Shown: piece by piece, positions 44,461 through 53,871 of the stretch
How positions within the stretch are numbered: the first letter of the stretch is position 1
How the letters are laid out: each line of letters begins with the position of its first letter
From: Polyangiaceae bacterium
Lineage (GTDB): Bacteria; Myxococcota_A; Polyangia; Polyangiales; Polyangiaceae
Direction of reading: 5' to 3'
Assembly (NCBI GenBank): GCA_009781005.1
Contig: WQYX01000005.1
Span: 28,890-92,889, forward strand
DNA: 64,000 bases
Notes under the pieces: model-generated
What the model was told of the DNA's origin: nothing
What the model saw: the letters and a program-made list of their open reading frames with translations, nothing else
Databases searched by the model: none
Translations under genes and position numbers: made by a program

Positions 44461-45600
44461 TCAGCGCTTCTTTGCCTTCTTTTTCTCCTTTTTCTTCCCG
44501 TTCTTCTTCGTCTTCTTCACTTGAATTTTCTCGGCCAGCTTCTTCGCCTTCTTAGGCGCAGCCTTTGCCAGCTTCTTCGTCGAAACCTTCTTCTTGGCTG
44601 CAACGGACGCGGCCTTTGCCAGTTTCTTCGTCGAAACCTTCTTCTTGGGCGCAACGGACGCGGCCTTCGCCTTCTTCTTTTTGACCGCAGCTTTCTTGGG
44701 CGCAGCCTTCACCAGTTTCTTCGTCGAAACCTTCTTCTTGGGCGCAACGGACGCAGCCTTCGCCAGCTTCTTCGCCTTCTTCTTTTTGATTGCAGCCTTC
44801 TCCGGCTTCTTCGTCGAAACCTTCTTCTTGGCCGCAACCTTGGCCAACTTCTTGGCGGAAGCCTTCTTCTTTTTGATCGGAGTCTTGGTGGACTCCTTCT
44901 CCTCAACCTTTTCGACTGTCACTTTGGCCGGTTTCTCGGCCTTAGCCTTTGCGGGCTTAGCAGCTTTGCTGGCTGATTCCGAACTAGGGGCCGGCTCTGA
45001 AACAGGCTTCGAAGCCTTGGCTGGAGTGGCTTTGACCGGGGTTGCGTTGGCTGAAGCGGCTTTGACCGGGGGGGTCGCCACGACGACGGGCTTGGAAGGT
45101 CTGACAAACTTGCGCTTGGGTGCCAGAGGTTTCTCCTCTTCCTCGTCATCCTCGGGGGGCGGCAGGGGCTTTCGCACCGGCGGAGGAAGACGCGGATCCG
45201 GCAGGGCTTTGGCAAAGTAGGTGCGGAGCGGCACGAAATACTTGTCGTTCCAGACGGCGCGATACTTTTCCCCCTGGCCCTCGGGAATGTCCGTGTGCAA
45301 GACGAGCACCCGGGTATTGCCGCCAAGTGCCTCGAAATGGAGTTCCACCCGCGAGTCCGATGCATCACTCGGGAAATCGGTCGTTCGCCAACTCATGACG
45401 ATGCGACGACCCAAATCCAGCGCGATCATTTTACCCGTGATGTATCCATTCCACGAGGAATGCTTCGCGCCGACCTCGCTGACGATCTCGGAGATGCCGC
45501 CGGTCATTGCGGAGTGTTGTGCGCTGTCGAGCCACGAGTAGTACAGCGTCGTAGGCACAACAGGGATGGTCGTCGTGAGCCGCAGGGCCTCCGTCTTCAT
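44461..45600 (-). CDS. SRPBCC (AHSA1-type) domain fused to histone H1-like tail
   Basis: A 379-residue protein. Residues about 1-140 are an SRPBCC/AHSA1 domain (TTTIPVVPTTLYYSWLDSAQH, ITGKMIALDLGRRIVMSWRTTDFP, VELHFEALGGNTRVLVLHTDIPEG). A Pro/Glu hinge follows, then about 220 residues of Lys/Ala-rich tail with several repeats of KKKVSTKKLAKAA, as in H1 C-terminal tails. The first domain usually binds small hydrophobic ligands; the tail should bind DNA. A ligand-binding nucleoid protein is a reasonable inference. The start ATG at 45600 is the first Met of the domain. The 271 bp upstream to the NtrC gene hold no gene that I can support. Confidence 0.82.
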   Translation of the reverse strand: MKTEALRLTTTIPVVPTTLYYSWLDSAQHSAMTGGISEIVSEVGAKHSSWNGYITGKMIALDLGRRIVMSWRTTDFPSDASDSRVELHFEALGGNTRVLVLHTDIPEGQGEKYRAVWNDKYFVPLRTYFAKALPDPRLPPPVRKPLPPPEDDEEEEKPLAPKRKFVRPSKPVVVATPPVKAASANATPVKATPAKASKPVSEPAPSSESASKAAKPAKAKAEKPAKVTVEKVEEKESTKTPIKKKKASAKKLAKVAAKKKVSTKKPEKAAIKKKKAKKLAKAASVAPKKKVSTKKLVKAAPKKAAVKKKKAKAASVAPKKKVSTKKLAKAASVAAKKKVSTKKLAKAAPKKAKKLAEKIQVKKTKKNGKKKEKKKAKKR

Positions 45601-45871
45601 GCGCGACAGAGTAGCGTGCCCTTTGGCTCTTCACCTAAATTGTGACTTCAAAGATTCGATCGATCGGATTTCGACCTTCGATAAGTCGAGGACTCCTACG
45701 CAGAAGTAAGGGAAAAACAGCCGGTCAAGGGGTCGGCGGGCGCTTCCTCCTTGCGAGCACGCGAGCAGGGACACCAGCAACGGTGGCAGCCGGCGGGACG
45801 CTCTTCCTTATCCGGGCTAGGCTGCGTCGCGTTCGCGTTCGGGCATGAGACTAGAGTAAGCTTATGCGCCG

Positions 45872-47287
45872 ATGCTTCCCGAGAAAAAGCAGGTCCTCAT
45901 CGTCGACGACGAGCCGAACCTGCGAAAAATCCTCGCCGCTCAGCTCTCACGCGACGGCTACGACGTCCTTCTGGCCGAGGACGGTGAGCAAGGCCTCGCG
46001 CTCATGCGTGAACACCACATCGATCTGGTGGTGACCGATCTCAAGATGCCGAAGGTCGACGGGATGACGCTGCTCCGCGAGGCTCTGCGCGAGGGACCGG
46101 AGCTGCCGATCGTCATGATCACGGCGCACGGCACCGTGGACACAGCGGTCGAAGCTCTCAAGCTCGGCGCGTTCGATTACCTCACCAAACCGTTCGACAA
46201 AGACGAAGTCCGCCAAGTCGTTGCAAAGGCACTCAAGACGCGTCAGCTCGCCGAAGAAGACGCGTCGAGCGCTCCGAAGGACGTGCCGGGGGCGCGCTTC
46301 GGTATCATCGGCCAGTCCCCCGGCCTCACGGATCTCTACGCCGTGCTCGAGCGCGTCGCCGACAGCCCGACAACCGTGCTCATCACCGGTGAGAGCGGCA
46401 CCGGCAAGGAGCTCGTGGCGCGCGCACTGCACGATCACTCGTCGCGCCGGAGCAAACCCTTCATCAAAGTCAATTGCGCGGCGATCCCGAAGGAGCTCAT
46501 CGAGAGCGAGCTCTTTGGTTACGAGCGCGGCGCGTTCACGGGCGCGGTGTCGAGCAAGCCCGGTCGCTTCGAGCTCGCCAACGGCGGCACGCTGTTCCTC
46601 GACGAAATCGGAGAGATCCCCGTCGAGATGCAGGTGAAGCTTCTGCGCGCGCTGCAAGAGAGCGAGTTTGAGCGCGTCGGGGGCATCAAGACGATCCGCA
46701 TCGACGTGCGTCTGGTGGCCGCAACGAACCGCGATCTCAAAAAGCTCATCGCGCAAGCGGCGTTCCGCGAAGATCTGTTCTACCGGCTCAACGTGGTGTC
46801 GCTCCGCCTTCCGGCGCTGCGCGAGCGCGCGAGCGACATCCCGCTGCTCACCGAACATTTCCTTGCAAAGTTCAACGATCGCCTCAAGAAGCACGTCGCT
46901 GGCATCGAGCAGGAAGCACTCGACGTGCTCGCCGCGCACACGTGGCCTGGCAACATCCGCGAGCTCGAAAATGTCATGGAGCGCGCCGTCCTGTTCTGCG
47001 ATGCGCCGAAGCTCCGCGTCCGAGATCTGCCCGTAGAACTGCGCGGCGTAAATAGCTCGATGGCGCCGCCACCTGATTCGGTGAACTTGCCCGCGGACGG
47101 CGGACTCAAGGAGCACGTGAAGGTTGCCATGAACCGCCTCGAGCGTGAGCTCGTGAGTCGCGCACTCAAGCAGACGAATGGCAACGTCACGCATGCCGCA
47201 CGCTTGCTAAAAATTTCGCGCAAGGGACTGCAGCTCAAAATGAAGGAACTTGGCCTGCGCGAAGGTGCCTCCGAAAAGAGTGAGTGA
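45872..47287 (+). CDS. NtrC-family sigma-54 response regulator, complete
   Basis: A 471-residue regulator. The receiver (about residues 5-120) has VLIVDDEPN, phospho-Asp in LVVTDLKMPKVDG and Lys in LTKPFD. The AAA+ domain (about 145-380) has Walker A GESGTGKE, the sigma-54 contact loop GAFTGA and Walker B GTLFLDEIGE. A Fis-type helix-turn-helix ends the protein (NVTHAARLLKISRKGLQLKM). It should activate sigma-54 promoters. No kinase gene is adjacent. The stop overlaps the next gene's ATG (TGATG). Confidence 0.95.
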   Translation: MLPEKKQVLIVDDEPNLRKILAAQLSRDGYDVLLAEDGEQGLALMREHHIDLVVTDLKMPKVDGMTLLREALREGPELPIVMITAHGTVDTAVEALKLGAFDYLTKPFDKDEVRQVVAKALKTRQLAEEDASSAPKDVPGARFGIIGQSPGLTDLYAVLERVADSPTTVLITGESGTGKELVARALHDHSSRRSKPFIKVNCAAIPKELIESELFGYERGAFTGAVSSKPGRFELANGGTLFLDEIGEIPVEMQVKLLRALQESEFERVGGIKTIRIDVRLVAATNRDLKKLIAQAAFREDLFYRLNVVSLRLPALRERASDIPLLTEHFLAKFNDRLKKHVAGIEQEALDVLAAHTWPGNIRELENVMERAVLFCDAPKLRVRDLPVELRGVNSSMAPPPDSVNLPADGGLKEHVKVAMNRLERELVSRALKQTNGNVTHAARLLKISRKGLQLKMKELGLREGASEKSE

Positions 47288-48432
47288 TGGTGAAGCGGTC
47301 GGTCGTTCTCGTCGCATTCGTGAGCGCGCTGATGGTCGTCAGCGCGTGCAAGCGAAGTGCGCCGTCCACGGCCGACGCGGACCGTGGGACCGCGGCGCCC
47401 GCGTCCCGGCCCACGGCGGAGAGTGACGCTCTCGGCGCGCCGCGAACTGGAATGGCGTGGATCCCGGCGGGCGTGCTCCGCGCAGGCACTCCGGTGGACC
47501 GCGTGCCGCGCGTGCCCGACGAAGAGCTGCCGGATCTGCCCATCGAGATGGGTGGATTTTACATCGACGTGATGCCCTGGCCGAATGAGCCCGGAGCGAT
47601 CCCCACGTCGAGCGTGACGCGCGACGAAGCAGCGTCCCTTTGTGCGAGCAAGGGCAAACGTCTATGCACCGAGCTCGAGTGGGAACGCGCGTGCAAAGCC
47701 GACGGCAACGCAACCTACGAGTATGGCGACGCATACCGAGCCGCCGCATGCGGAACCGGCGTCTCGCCGGAAGAAGCCGCGCGCAGGCCCATCGGTGAGC
47801 ATGCACAGTGCAAGAGTGGCTTTGGCGTTGCCGATATGCACGGCGGAGCCTGGGAGTGGACATCGAGCGCCTGGGCGCGCGGTCACAAAGATTCGTCGCT
47901 CGGCGTCCTGCGCGGCGGCAACGCGGTCGCCGGCGAGCTGGTCGGGCGATGCGCAAACGCGCTCGGACGCCGTGCCACCAGCAAGTCGCCAACGATGGGC
48001 CTTCGTTGTTGTGCAGGTCCAAAGAACGAAGCAACGGTGGACCTCGCGCTGACGAAACCGCCCGCGTTCGAGCGAATCGGCGCGCTCAACGAGTTGCACG
48101 ACGCGTGGGAACCGGCCTTGCGCTCGGCCATCGGCACGGCTGCAAACAACGTCACGCGCGCGTGGCGTTGGGCTCCCGTCGCAAACGAGGAACTCTTCAT
48201 CATCGTCGGCTGCAAGCAGGTCGGAACGCAAACCTGCTCGATGGCCATCGGCCGCGACGGCGCCACGAAATCGATCGTGGCTTCCGCTGAAGTGGGCCGA
48301 ATGCCGAACATGCTCCGCCTCGGCGACGTGCGCCATCTGCGCATCCGCGGCCTCGACATGCACGGCACCTTCGGGCGCGACATCACCTACGTCTATGGCA
48401 ACGTGGATCTGGCCAATCCTCGTCGTCCCTAA
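47287..48432 (+). CDS. SUMF1/FGE-like domain lipoprotein
   Basis: A 381-residue lipoprotein (signal ends ALMVVSAC). Residues about 50-250 match the formylglycine-generating-enzyme (SUMF1) fold: MAWIPAGVLRAGT, SVTRDEAASLCASKGKRLCTELEWERACK, GVADMHGGAWEWTSS and a VLRGGN end, the last being a hallmark. The paired active-site cysteines of true FGE are not evident, so it is more likely a ligand-binding or regulatory relative. A second domain of about 120 residues is unassigned. It is translationally coupled to the NtrC regulator gene, which suggests a joint signalling unit. Confidence 0.82.
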   Translation: MVKRSVVLVAFVSALMVVSACKRSAPSTADADRGTAAPASRPTAESDALGAPRTGMAWIPAGVLRAGTPVDRVPRVPDEELPDLPIEMGGFYIDVMPWPNEPGAIPTSSVTRDEAASLCASKGKRLCTELEWERACKADGNATYEYGDAYRAAACGTGVSPEEAARRPIGEHAQCKSGFGVADMHGGAWEWTSSAWARGHKDSSLGVLRGGNAVAGELVGRCANALGRRATSKSPTMGLRCCAGPKNEATVDLALTKPPAFERIGALNELHDAWEPALRSAIGTAANNVTRAWRWAPVANEELFIIVGCKQVGTQTCSMAIGRDGATKSIVASAEVGRMPNMLRLGDVRHLRIRGLDMHGTFGRDITYVYGNVDLANPRRP

Positions 48433-48447
48433 TCTGCCAACATACAC

Positions 48448-49527
48448 GTGCATACTACAAACGTCGTCGATATTCTCTCGGAGCTCATTTCTTTCCGCAC
48501 TGATCTCGGCGGCGGCAACGAGCGCGCGCTCGCCGATCACCTCGCCGCGCTCCTGCGCGAACGAGGCCCGGACGAGATCACGGTGTGCGACGTGCCTCGC
48601 TCTGAAGGCAAGGCTGCATCGTACGTCTATGCGCGCTTCGGATCGCCGAAGCTCCTCATCAACGCGCACCTCGACACCGTTGCACCGAGCGCCGGCTGGA
48701 CGAGCGATCCGTTCACGGCACGCATCGAAGACGATCGGCTCTACGCGCTTGGCGCCGCCGACACGAAGGGCGCGCTCGCCGCGATCCTCGCCGCGCTCGC
48801 CGACAAAACCCCAAAGGACATCGGGATCTTGTTGTCCGGTGACGAGGAGTACAGCGGCGTCGTCATGCGTGCCTTTGCCAAGAGCCCGCATCGCGAAGGC
48901 ATCATGCACGCCATCGTGTGCGAGCCAACGAACCTTTGCATCGGCACTCGTCACCGCGGTCTCATTGCCTTCGAAGTGGACGCCACGGGACCGGGCGGAC
49001 ACTCGTCGCGCGCGGACGTCACACCTGCGCCGGTCGTCGTGCTCGCTCGGATCGCCGTCGCACTCGACGACTGGGCGAAGAGACACGCGTCCCTCGGTCC
49101 TGCAGGCTTCCCTGGAATGTGCGTGAACGTTGCACGGCTCGAGGGAGGCGCCGCGTTCAACGTGATCCCCACGCACGCGCGGCTGCTCGTATCCCTTCGA
49201 CCGCCGCCCGGCACGGACACCGCGGCGATCTGCATCGAGCTCGAGACGCTGATGCGCGGCATCGAGCCTTTGGCGCGGGTGACGTTCATTCGCAACAACG
49301 CCCCCTTTGCAACGCGCGATCTTGCGACGTTCACGCGCATGCTCGGAGAGCATGCACGCCGCCCGATCGATCTCGGCTTCTGGACGGAGGCAGCCGTCCT
49401 CGCAAACCAAGGCATCGACGTCGTCGTCCTTGGCCCGGGCAACATCGCGCAAGCGCACGGCCCCGGTGAGTGGGTGTCGTTGGGCGAGCTTCACCAAGCA
49501 CGCGATTTGTTCCGGTCCCTTTTCTGA
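48448..49527 (+). CDS. M20-family metallopeptidase, ArgE/DapE-like deacylase
   Basis: 359 residues from GTG 48448. Metal ligands are visible in INAHLDTVAP (His, then Asp) and LGAADTKGALA, the catalytic Glu and the next ligand in LLSGDEEYSG, and the dimerisation domain begins near TRHRGLIAFEVDATGPGGHSSR. It fits acetylornithine deacetylase or succinyl-diaminopimelate desuccinylase-like enzymes, but the exact substrate is not clear. It is followed 57 bp later by the aminotransferase gene, suggesting a linked amino-acid pathway. Confidence 0.88.
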   Translation: MHTTNVVDILSELISFRTDLGGGNERALADHLAALLRERGPDEITVCDVPRSEGKAASYVYARFGSPKLLINAHLDTVAPSAGWTSDPFTARIEDDRLYALGAADTKGALAAILAALADKTPKDIGILLSGDEEYSGVVMRAFAKSPHREGIMHAIVCEPTNLCIGTRHRGLIAFEVDATGPGGHSSRADVTPAPVVVLARIAVALDDWAKRHASLGPAGFPGMCVNVARLEGGAAFNVIPTHARLLVSLRPPPGTDTAAICIELETLMRGIEPLARVTFIRNNAPFATRDLATFTRMLGEHARRPIDLGFWTEAAVLANQGIDVVVLGPGNIAQAHGPGEWVSLGELHQARDLFRSLF

Positions 49528-49584
49528 GCACATCCGGCCGGCAAGGCGTATTCTCGAGCGCTCTTCACCAAAGGACGAGTCCCG

Positions 49585-50919
49585 ATGAGAGAGCCCCGCA
49601 CAAACGTCAACGATCTCAACTTGCGCGCCCATTGGATGCCAATGACGGCGAACCGCAACTTCCACAAGGATCCCCGCATCATCGTCGCTGCCGAGGGCAA
49701 CACGTTCACCGACGCCGAAGGTCGGAAGATCTTCGACTCGTTCTCGGGCATGTGGTGCTGCGGCGCGGGTCACTCGCGCAAAGAGATCCAAGAAGCCGTA
49801 TCGCGTCAGCTCGGCACGCTCGATTACTCGCCGGGTTTCGCGTACGGCCACCCGCTCTCATTTCAGCTCGCAGACAAGGTGACGACCCTGACCCCCGCGG
49901 GACTCGATCACGTCTTCTTCACCAACTCCGGCTCGGAGAGCGCTGACACGTCCATCAAGATGGCGCGCGCGTATCATCGTCTCAAGGGCAAGCCGACCAA
50001 GACGAAGCTCATTGGCCGCGCGCGCGCTTACCACGGCGTGAACGTGGGTGGCACGAGCCTCGGCGGCATCAATGGAAACCGTCGCGACTTCGGCACGCTC
50101 ATGGACGCCGATCATCTGCCGCACACGCTCCTGCCGAGCAACGCGTTTAGCCGCGGCACGCCCGAGAAAGGCGGCGTCGAGCTCGCCGACGATCTGCTCC
50201 GCCTCATCGAGTTGCATGATGCATCGAACATCGCCGCCGTCATCGTCGAGCCGATGTCGGGATCGGCCGGCGTCATCGTCCCGCCCAAAGGCTATCTCGC
50301 GCGCCTGCGTGAGATCTGCGATCAGCACGGCATCTTGCTCATCTTCGACGAAGTCATCACCGGCTTCGGACGCACGGGCAAGATGTTCGGTGCGGACTAC
50401 TTCGGTGTCGTCCCCGACATCCTGAACGTCGCCAAGCAGATCACGAACGGCGCTGTCCCCATGGGCGCCGTCATCGCCAAGAGCGAGATCTACGACACGT
50501 TCATGGCTCAAAAGAGCCCTCCGTACGCGGTCGAATTCGCGCACGGCTACACGTACTCGGCGCATCCCGTAGCGTGCGCAGCCGGCCTCGCGACGATGGA
50601 TCTCATGGAGCGCGAGAGCCTCGTGCAGCGCGCCGCCGAGCTCGTTCCGCACTTCGAGAATACGATTCACGGACTTCGTAGCTGCAAGCACGTCGTCGAC
50701 ATTCGCAACTGCGGTCTCGCGGGTGCGCTGCAACTCGCCGCACGGAGCGGCGACGGCATCGTAAGACCGTACGAGGTAGCGATGCGCCTGTGGAAGAGAG
50801 GCTTTTACGTTCGCTTCGGCGGCGACACGCTTCAATTCGCGCCGTCGTTCATCACGACGCCGAAGGAGCTCGGCACGCTGTTCGACGCTGTCGGCGAAGC
50901 ACTCGGCGCCGTCGACTAA
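49585..50919 (+). CDS. Class III aminotransferase, omega-amino acid:pyruvate type
   Basis: A 444-residue PLP enzyme. It starts with the family block RAHWMPMTANRNFHKDPRI, has SGSESADTSIKMARAYH, the PLP Asp in LLIFDEVITGFGRTG and the Schiff-base Lys in LNVAKQITNGAVPMGAV. The whole pattern resembles beta-alanine/omega-amino acid:pyruvate transaminases. Its stop codon TAA (50917-50919) is directly followed by a family-1 element fragment, as if the element had inserted using the stop codon as target. Confidence 0.92.
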   Translation: MREPRTNVNDLNLRAHWMPMTANRNFHKDPRIIVAAEGNTFTDAEGRKIFDSFSGMWCCGAGHSRKEIQEAVSRQLGTLDYSPGFAYGHPLSFQLADKVTTLTPAGLDHVFFTNSGSESADTSIKMARAYHRLKGKPTKTKLIGRARAYHGVNVGGTSLGGINGNRRDFGTLMDADHLPHTLLPSNAFSRGTPEKGGVELADDLLRLIELHDASNIAAVIVEPMSGSAGVIVPPKGYLARLREICDQHGILLIFDEVITGFGRTGKMFGADYFGVVPDILNVAKQITNGAVPMGAVIAKSEIYDTFMAQKSPPYAVEFAHGYTYSAHPVACAAGLATMDLMERESLVQRAAELVPHFENTIHGLRSCKHVVDIRNCGLAGALQLAARSGDGIVRPYEVAMRLWKRGFYVRFGGDTLQFAPSFITTPKELGTLFDAVGEALGAVD

Positions 50920-50943
50920 GAGCGAGTTCGACAGCCGTCGCGA
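50920..50943 (+). repeat. Family-1 element fragment after a stop codon
   Basis: The first 24 bp of a family-1 element (arm GAGCGAGTTCGACAGCC plus GTCGCGA) follow the stop codon TAA of the aminotransferase gene. The remainder of the element is missing. Confidence 0.7.
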
Positions 50944-51009
50944 AGGACGCGCGGATGGGGCATCTCGGAACTTGACAGAGGGCCCATTTGCGCTCATGAG
51001 GAGGCGATC

Positions 51010-51102
51010 ATGTTCCGTCGCTTCTTTGCCAACGTCTCGCGTCGCTTGCGGCGCCCGCGTCGGTGGCTCCTGCCCCCAGCGATCATTCTCGCCGGCTGCT
51101 GA
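51010..51102 (+). pseudogene. Truncated lipoprotein signal sequence ending at a family-1 element
   Basis: A short frame of 30 codons starts at an ATG with GAGGAGG 6 bp upstream. It has a basic start and a hydrophobic end PPAIILAGC, a lipobox, and then stops at once with TGA. That TGA (51100-51102) is the left target duplication of the family-1 element at 51103-51245. It looks like the first exon-like piece of a lipoprotein gene whose body was lost, or a small lipopeptide. No matching body was found downstream of the repeats. Confidence 0.45.
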
Positions 51103-51245
51103 GAGCGAGTTCGACAGCCTGCTGCGCGAATCGATTCGTCGGTTGGGCGCTGCGGTGCCTGCGCACGTACGACAAGTACGTTTACGCGGGCTCCTCGCGC
51201 TCCGCCCTAGCCTCGATTCGCTCGCGACGCCTGTCGAACACGCTC
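51103..51245 (-). repeat. Family-1 palindromic element at a stop codon
   Basis: 143 bp with arms GAGCGAGTTCGACAGCC and GCCTGTCGAACACGCTC, flanked by TGA at 51100-51102 and 51246-51248. The right TGA directly joins the left end of a family-3 element. Confidence 0.88.
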
Positions 51246-51248
51246 TGA

Positions 51249-51440
51249 GACCGCTTTCGATTTGACGCGATCTCATCGTTGGGGCCTGCGGTGCGGTCCT
51301 CAAAAGCCAGGGCAGGCTATTCACTTCGCCTTCGGCTCCGTCGCTCTCACTGTACTTCGTCCACTTCGTGGACTCCGTACAGTTCGAGTCCGGTCGCATC
51401 GCATGCCCCGCCTCGACCTCGCGTCAACTTGAAAGCGGTC
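51249..51440 (+). repeat. Family-3 palindromic element, copy C (long form)
   Basis: Ends GACCGCTTTC and GAAAGCGGTC are exact inverted repeats. It has the same start and end blocks as copies A and B but carries about 70 extra bp in the middle, including CGTCCACTTCGTGGACTCCG, which is itself palindromic. Confidence 0.78.
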
Positions 51441-51558
51441 TAGGCGTTGTTGTCGGTCGGCGTGAAATGCGATCATGGCGGATCGAGCTAACGTGCCGCA
51501 TGCGCGCGGCGCCGCAGATCATGGCCCGCTGTGTGCGTCTCTCCCGCTGGGAGGGTCG

Positions 51559-52860
51559 ATGCGAAGCCTGCCATTGATCGCAGCGCTCATGGTCATCGTG
51601 GCGTCGTGCACCCCTGAGGGTCTCTACGACGCTGCGTCGGGTGAGTCGGGTGATCAGCCGCTCACGCAAGATGGCGGTGGTGCAGCCGCGGACGCGGGCA
51701 ACGGCGGCTCACCACATGGTGTTTCAGAAGACGCAGGCAGTGGTGACGCGAGCAACGATGTCCCGCCACGAGCCAGTCCGGGAGACGCGGCCGCAGTTCC
51801 CACGGTTGCGGCAGCGCGCTTCGTCGGTCGATTCGATCGCAGCGATCCAACGGGCCCCTTATGCGCCTGGCCCGGCTGTCGAATCATCGCGAACTTCCAG
51901 GGCAGTCAAGTCGCGGTGACGCTCGACGAAGAAGAAGAACTGGCAACGGACGGCGGTCCGAGCGAGTGGGACGTCGCGATCGACGGAACTTGGCAACCGA
52001 AACTCGTCTTGGAAGTCGGTACGCACGACTATGTGCTCGCAACGGGTTTGTCCGAAGGCACACACGCCGTCGAACTCTTTCGGCGCACCGAAGCGCAATA
52101 CGGCGTGACGCGTTTCGTGAGTTTCGATTTCGGAGATGGCGCGCTCCTGCCTCCCCCTCCTCCTCCCGGTCGCACGATCGAGATCATCGGCGACTCGACA
52201 CCGGCCGGATACGGTGTCGAAGGCGCGTCGGTCGGACCCGATTGCCCGCCCCCCGAGTCCGCCGCAAAATGGGAAAACTTCCACGTTGCGTTCGGATCGC
52301 TGCTCGGTCAGACCTTTGGCGCGGACGTGATCGCAACCGCGTACGCGGGCAAAGGGCTCGTTCAGAATGTCGTGCGCGACGATCCGGACACGATTCCGAT
52401 CATCTATCCGCGCAACAATCCACTCGATGCGACATCCATTTATGATTTCACGACGTATACGCCCGATGTCGTGATCATGATGTTTGGATCGAACGATTTT
52501 GCGATTGGCGAGCCTTACGACAACGGACCAACACCGTATGATCAATACCTCGCAGCGCTCGACACGTTCGTGGGCGCGGTGCGCACGCACTACCCAGAGG
52601 CACTGCTCCTCTACGCCATGTCACCTTCGGTGACCGATGACAGCCCGCCAGGCCGAGCCACGCGAACGAACATGCTGAACGCCATCACGGCGGTGCAGAC
52701 CGAGCGCGCGGCCGCGGGGGACGCGCGTCTGCTCATCGCAGATCCGCCCCTTGCGTCACCCGACGAAGTCACCGGGTGCCAAGGTCACGGCACGCCCGCG
52801 TTCCACGCTCGCGTCGCAGATGCTCTCGCAACAATCCTTGCGGGCGAGTTGGGATGGTAG
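51559..52860 (+). CDS. SGNH/GDSL esterase lipoprotein, CE2-like
   Basis: 433 residues from ATG 51559, with GGAGG upstream. The signal ends VIVASC. After a Gly/Ala/Asp spacer (to about 80) comes a jelly-roll-like domain (about 85-190: RFVGRFDRSDPTGPLCAWPG, TRFVSFDFGDG). The SGNH domain follows with IIGDSTPAGYG (catalytic Ser), MMFGSNDF (Asn block) and GCQGHGTPAFHARVA (catalytic His). The order matches carbohydrate esterase family 2, which removes acetyl groups from polysaccharides. It could act with the secreted glycosidase and expansins in polysaccharide breakdown. Confidence 0.85.
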   Translation: MRSLPLIAALMVIVASCTPEGLYDAASGESGDQPLTQDGGGAAADAGNGGSPHGVSEDAGSGDASNDVPPRASPGDAAAVPTVAAARFVGRFDRSDPTGPLCAWPGCRIIANFQGSQVAVTLDEEEELATDGGPSEWDVAIDGTWQPKLVLEVGTHDYVLATGLSEGTHAVELFRRTEAQYGVTRFVSFDFGDGALLPPPPPPGRTIEIIGDSTPAGYGVEGASVGPDCPPPESAAKWENFHVAFGSLLGQTFGADVIATAYAGKGLVQNVVRDDPDTIPIIYPRNNPLDATSIYDFTTYTPDVVIMMFGSNDFAIGEPYDNGPTPYDQYLAALDTFVGAVRTHYPEALLLYAMSPSVTDDSPPGRATRTNMLNAITAVQTERAAAGDARLLIADPPLASPDEVTGCQGHGTPAFHARVADALATILAGELGW

Positions 52861-53036
52861 GCGATGAGTCTGTCTGAGTCTGCCCCACGCGGGGCGTCGC
52901 GCATCGGCGTGTGTCCAGGGTGCGCGTTCGCATGCACGCCGATCTGTTCGCGACCATCGCTCGGTGCACGAGGCATGTTCGCTGCATTGTCGAATGCGCG
53001 TGCCTGCGCACGCCAACGCGTAACGAAAGGTAAGCA

Positions 53037-53777
53037 ATGGCGCGGATTCGGGCTGTCCTGTTCGACGTCGACGGCACGCTTCTCGACAGCAACGACGCGC
53101 ATGCACACGCGTGGCTCGACGCGCTACGCGGACACGGAAAGAGCTTTCCGTTCGAACAGGTGCGATCGCGGATCGGAATGGGCAGTGCACGCCTGCTTCG
53201 TGAACTTGTCAACGTCGACGCGGATTCACTCGAAGGGCGTGCTCTCGTCGAACATCGCTCCGCCATCTTCAAGGCTCATTACCTTCCCGATCTCGGACCT
53301 TTGCCTGGCGCGCGCGTGCTCGTCGATCGCATTCGCTCGCGCGGTCTGTCGTGTGTGGCAGTGACGTGGTCGTCAGCCTCCGACCTCGTCGATCTGCTCC
53401 GTGTGGCTGCAGTCGCCGATCTGATGGACCACGTCGTCACGAGCGATGATGTCGATCAGACCAAGCCCGATCCAGATCTCGTCGAAGCCGCGCTCGCGCG
53501 CGCCAGCGTCTCCGCAGAGGAAGCGGTCTTCGTTGGCGACACGCCCTACGACATTGCCCTAGCCAACCATGCCGGTGTGGCCGCGATTGCGCTGCGCTCC
53601 GGCGGTTGGAAGGATGCCGAGCTCGAAGGCGCTGTCGCAATCTACGACGGCCCGGCGGAGCTGGCGTCGCGGCTCGATCACTCGCCGATCTGCCAAGGCC
53701 TCGATGAGGAGGCGGTCGGTGTGAGGCGCTACGCTGGTCTGCGCGCGCGCCGAGCTGCCATGCGCGGAATCATGTAG
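53037..53777 (+). CDS. HAD-superfamily phosphatase (phosphoglycolate phosphatase-like)
   Basis: A 246-residue HAD hydrolase with motif I LFDVDGTLLDSND, motif II VTWSS, the Lys in DDVDQTKPDPD and motif III FVGDTPYDIALANHAG. The cap insert between motif I and II marks subclass IA, like phosphoglycolate phosphatase or beta-phosphoglucomutase. The substrate is unknown. It precedes the two small lipoprotein genes on the same strand. The C-terminal 35 residues are Arg-rich and may be spurious extension. Confidence 0.88.
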   Translation: MARIRAVLFDVDGTLLDSNDAHAHAWLDALRGHGKSFPFEQVRSRIGMGSARLLRELVNVDADSLEGRALVEHRSAIFKAHYLPDLGPLPGARVLVDRIRSRGLSCVAVTWSSASDLVDLLRVAAVADLMDHVVTSDDVDQTKPDPDLVEAALARASVSAEEAVFVGDTPYDIALANHAGVAAIALRSGGWKDAELEGAVAIYDGPAELASRLDHSPICQGLDEEAVGVRRYAGLRARRAAMRGIM

Positions 53778-53871
53778 ACCTCGCTGCCTTCGTGCGGTGC
53801 GGCATGGCGATCGCAGCGACATCGATCGCGCGATATTCGCGCATTGGCGCATTCCCTAAGAGGAGGAGGTT

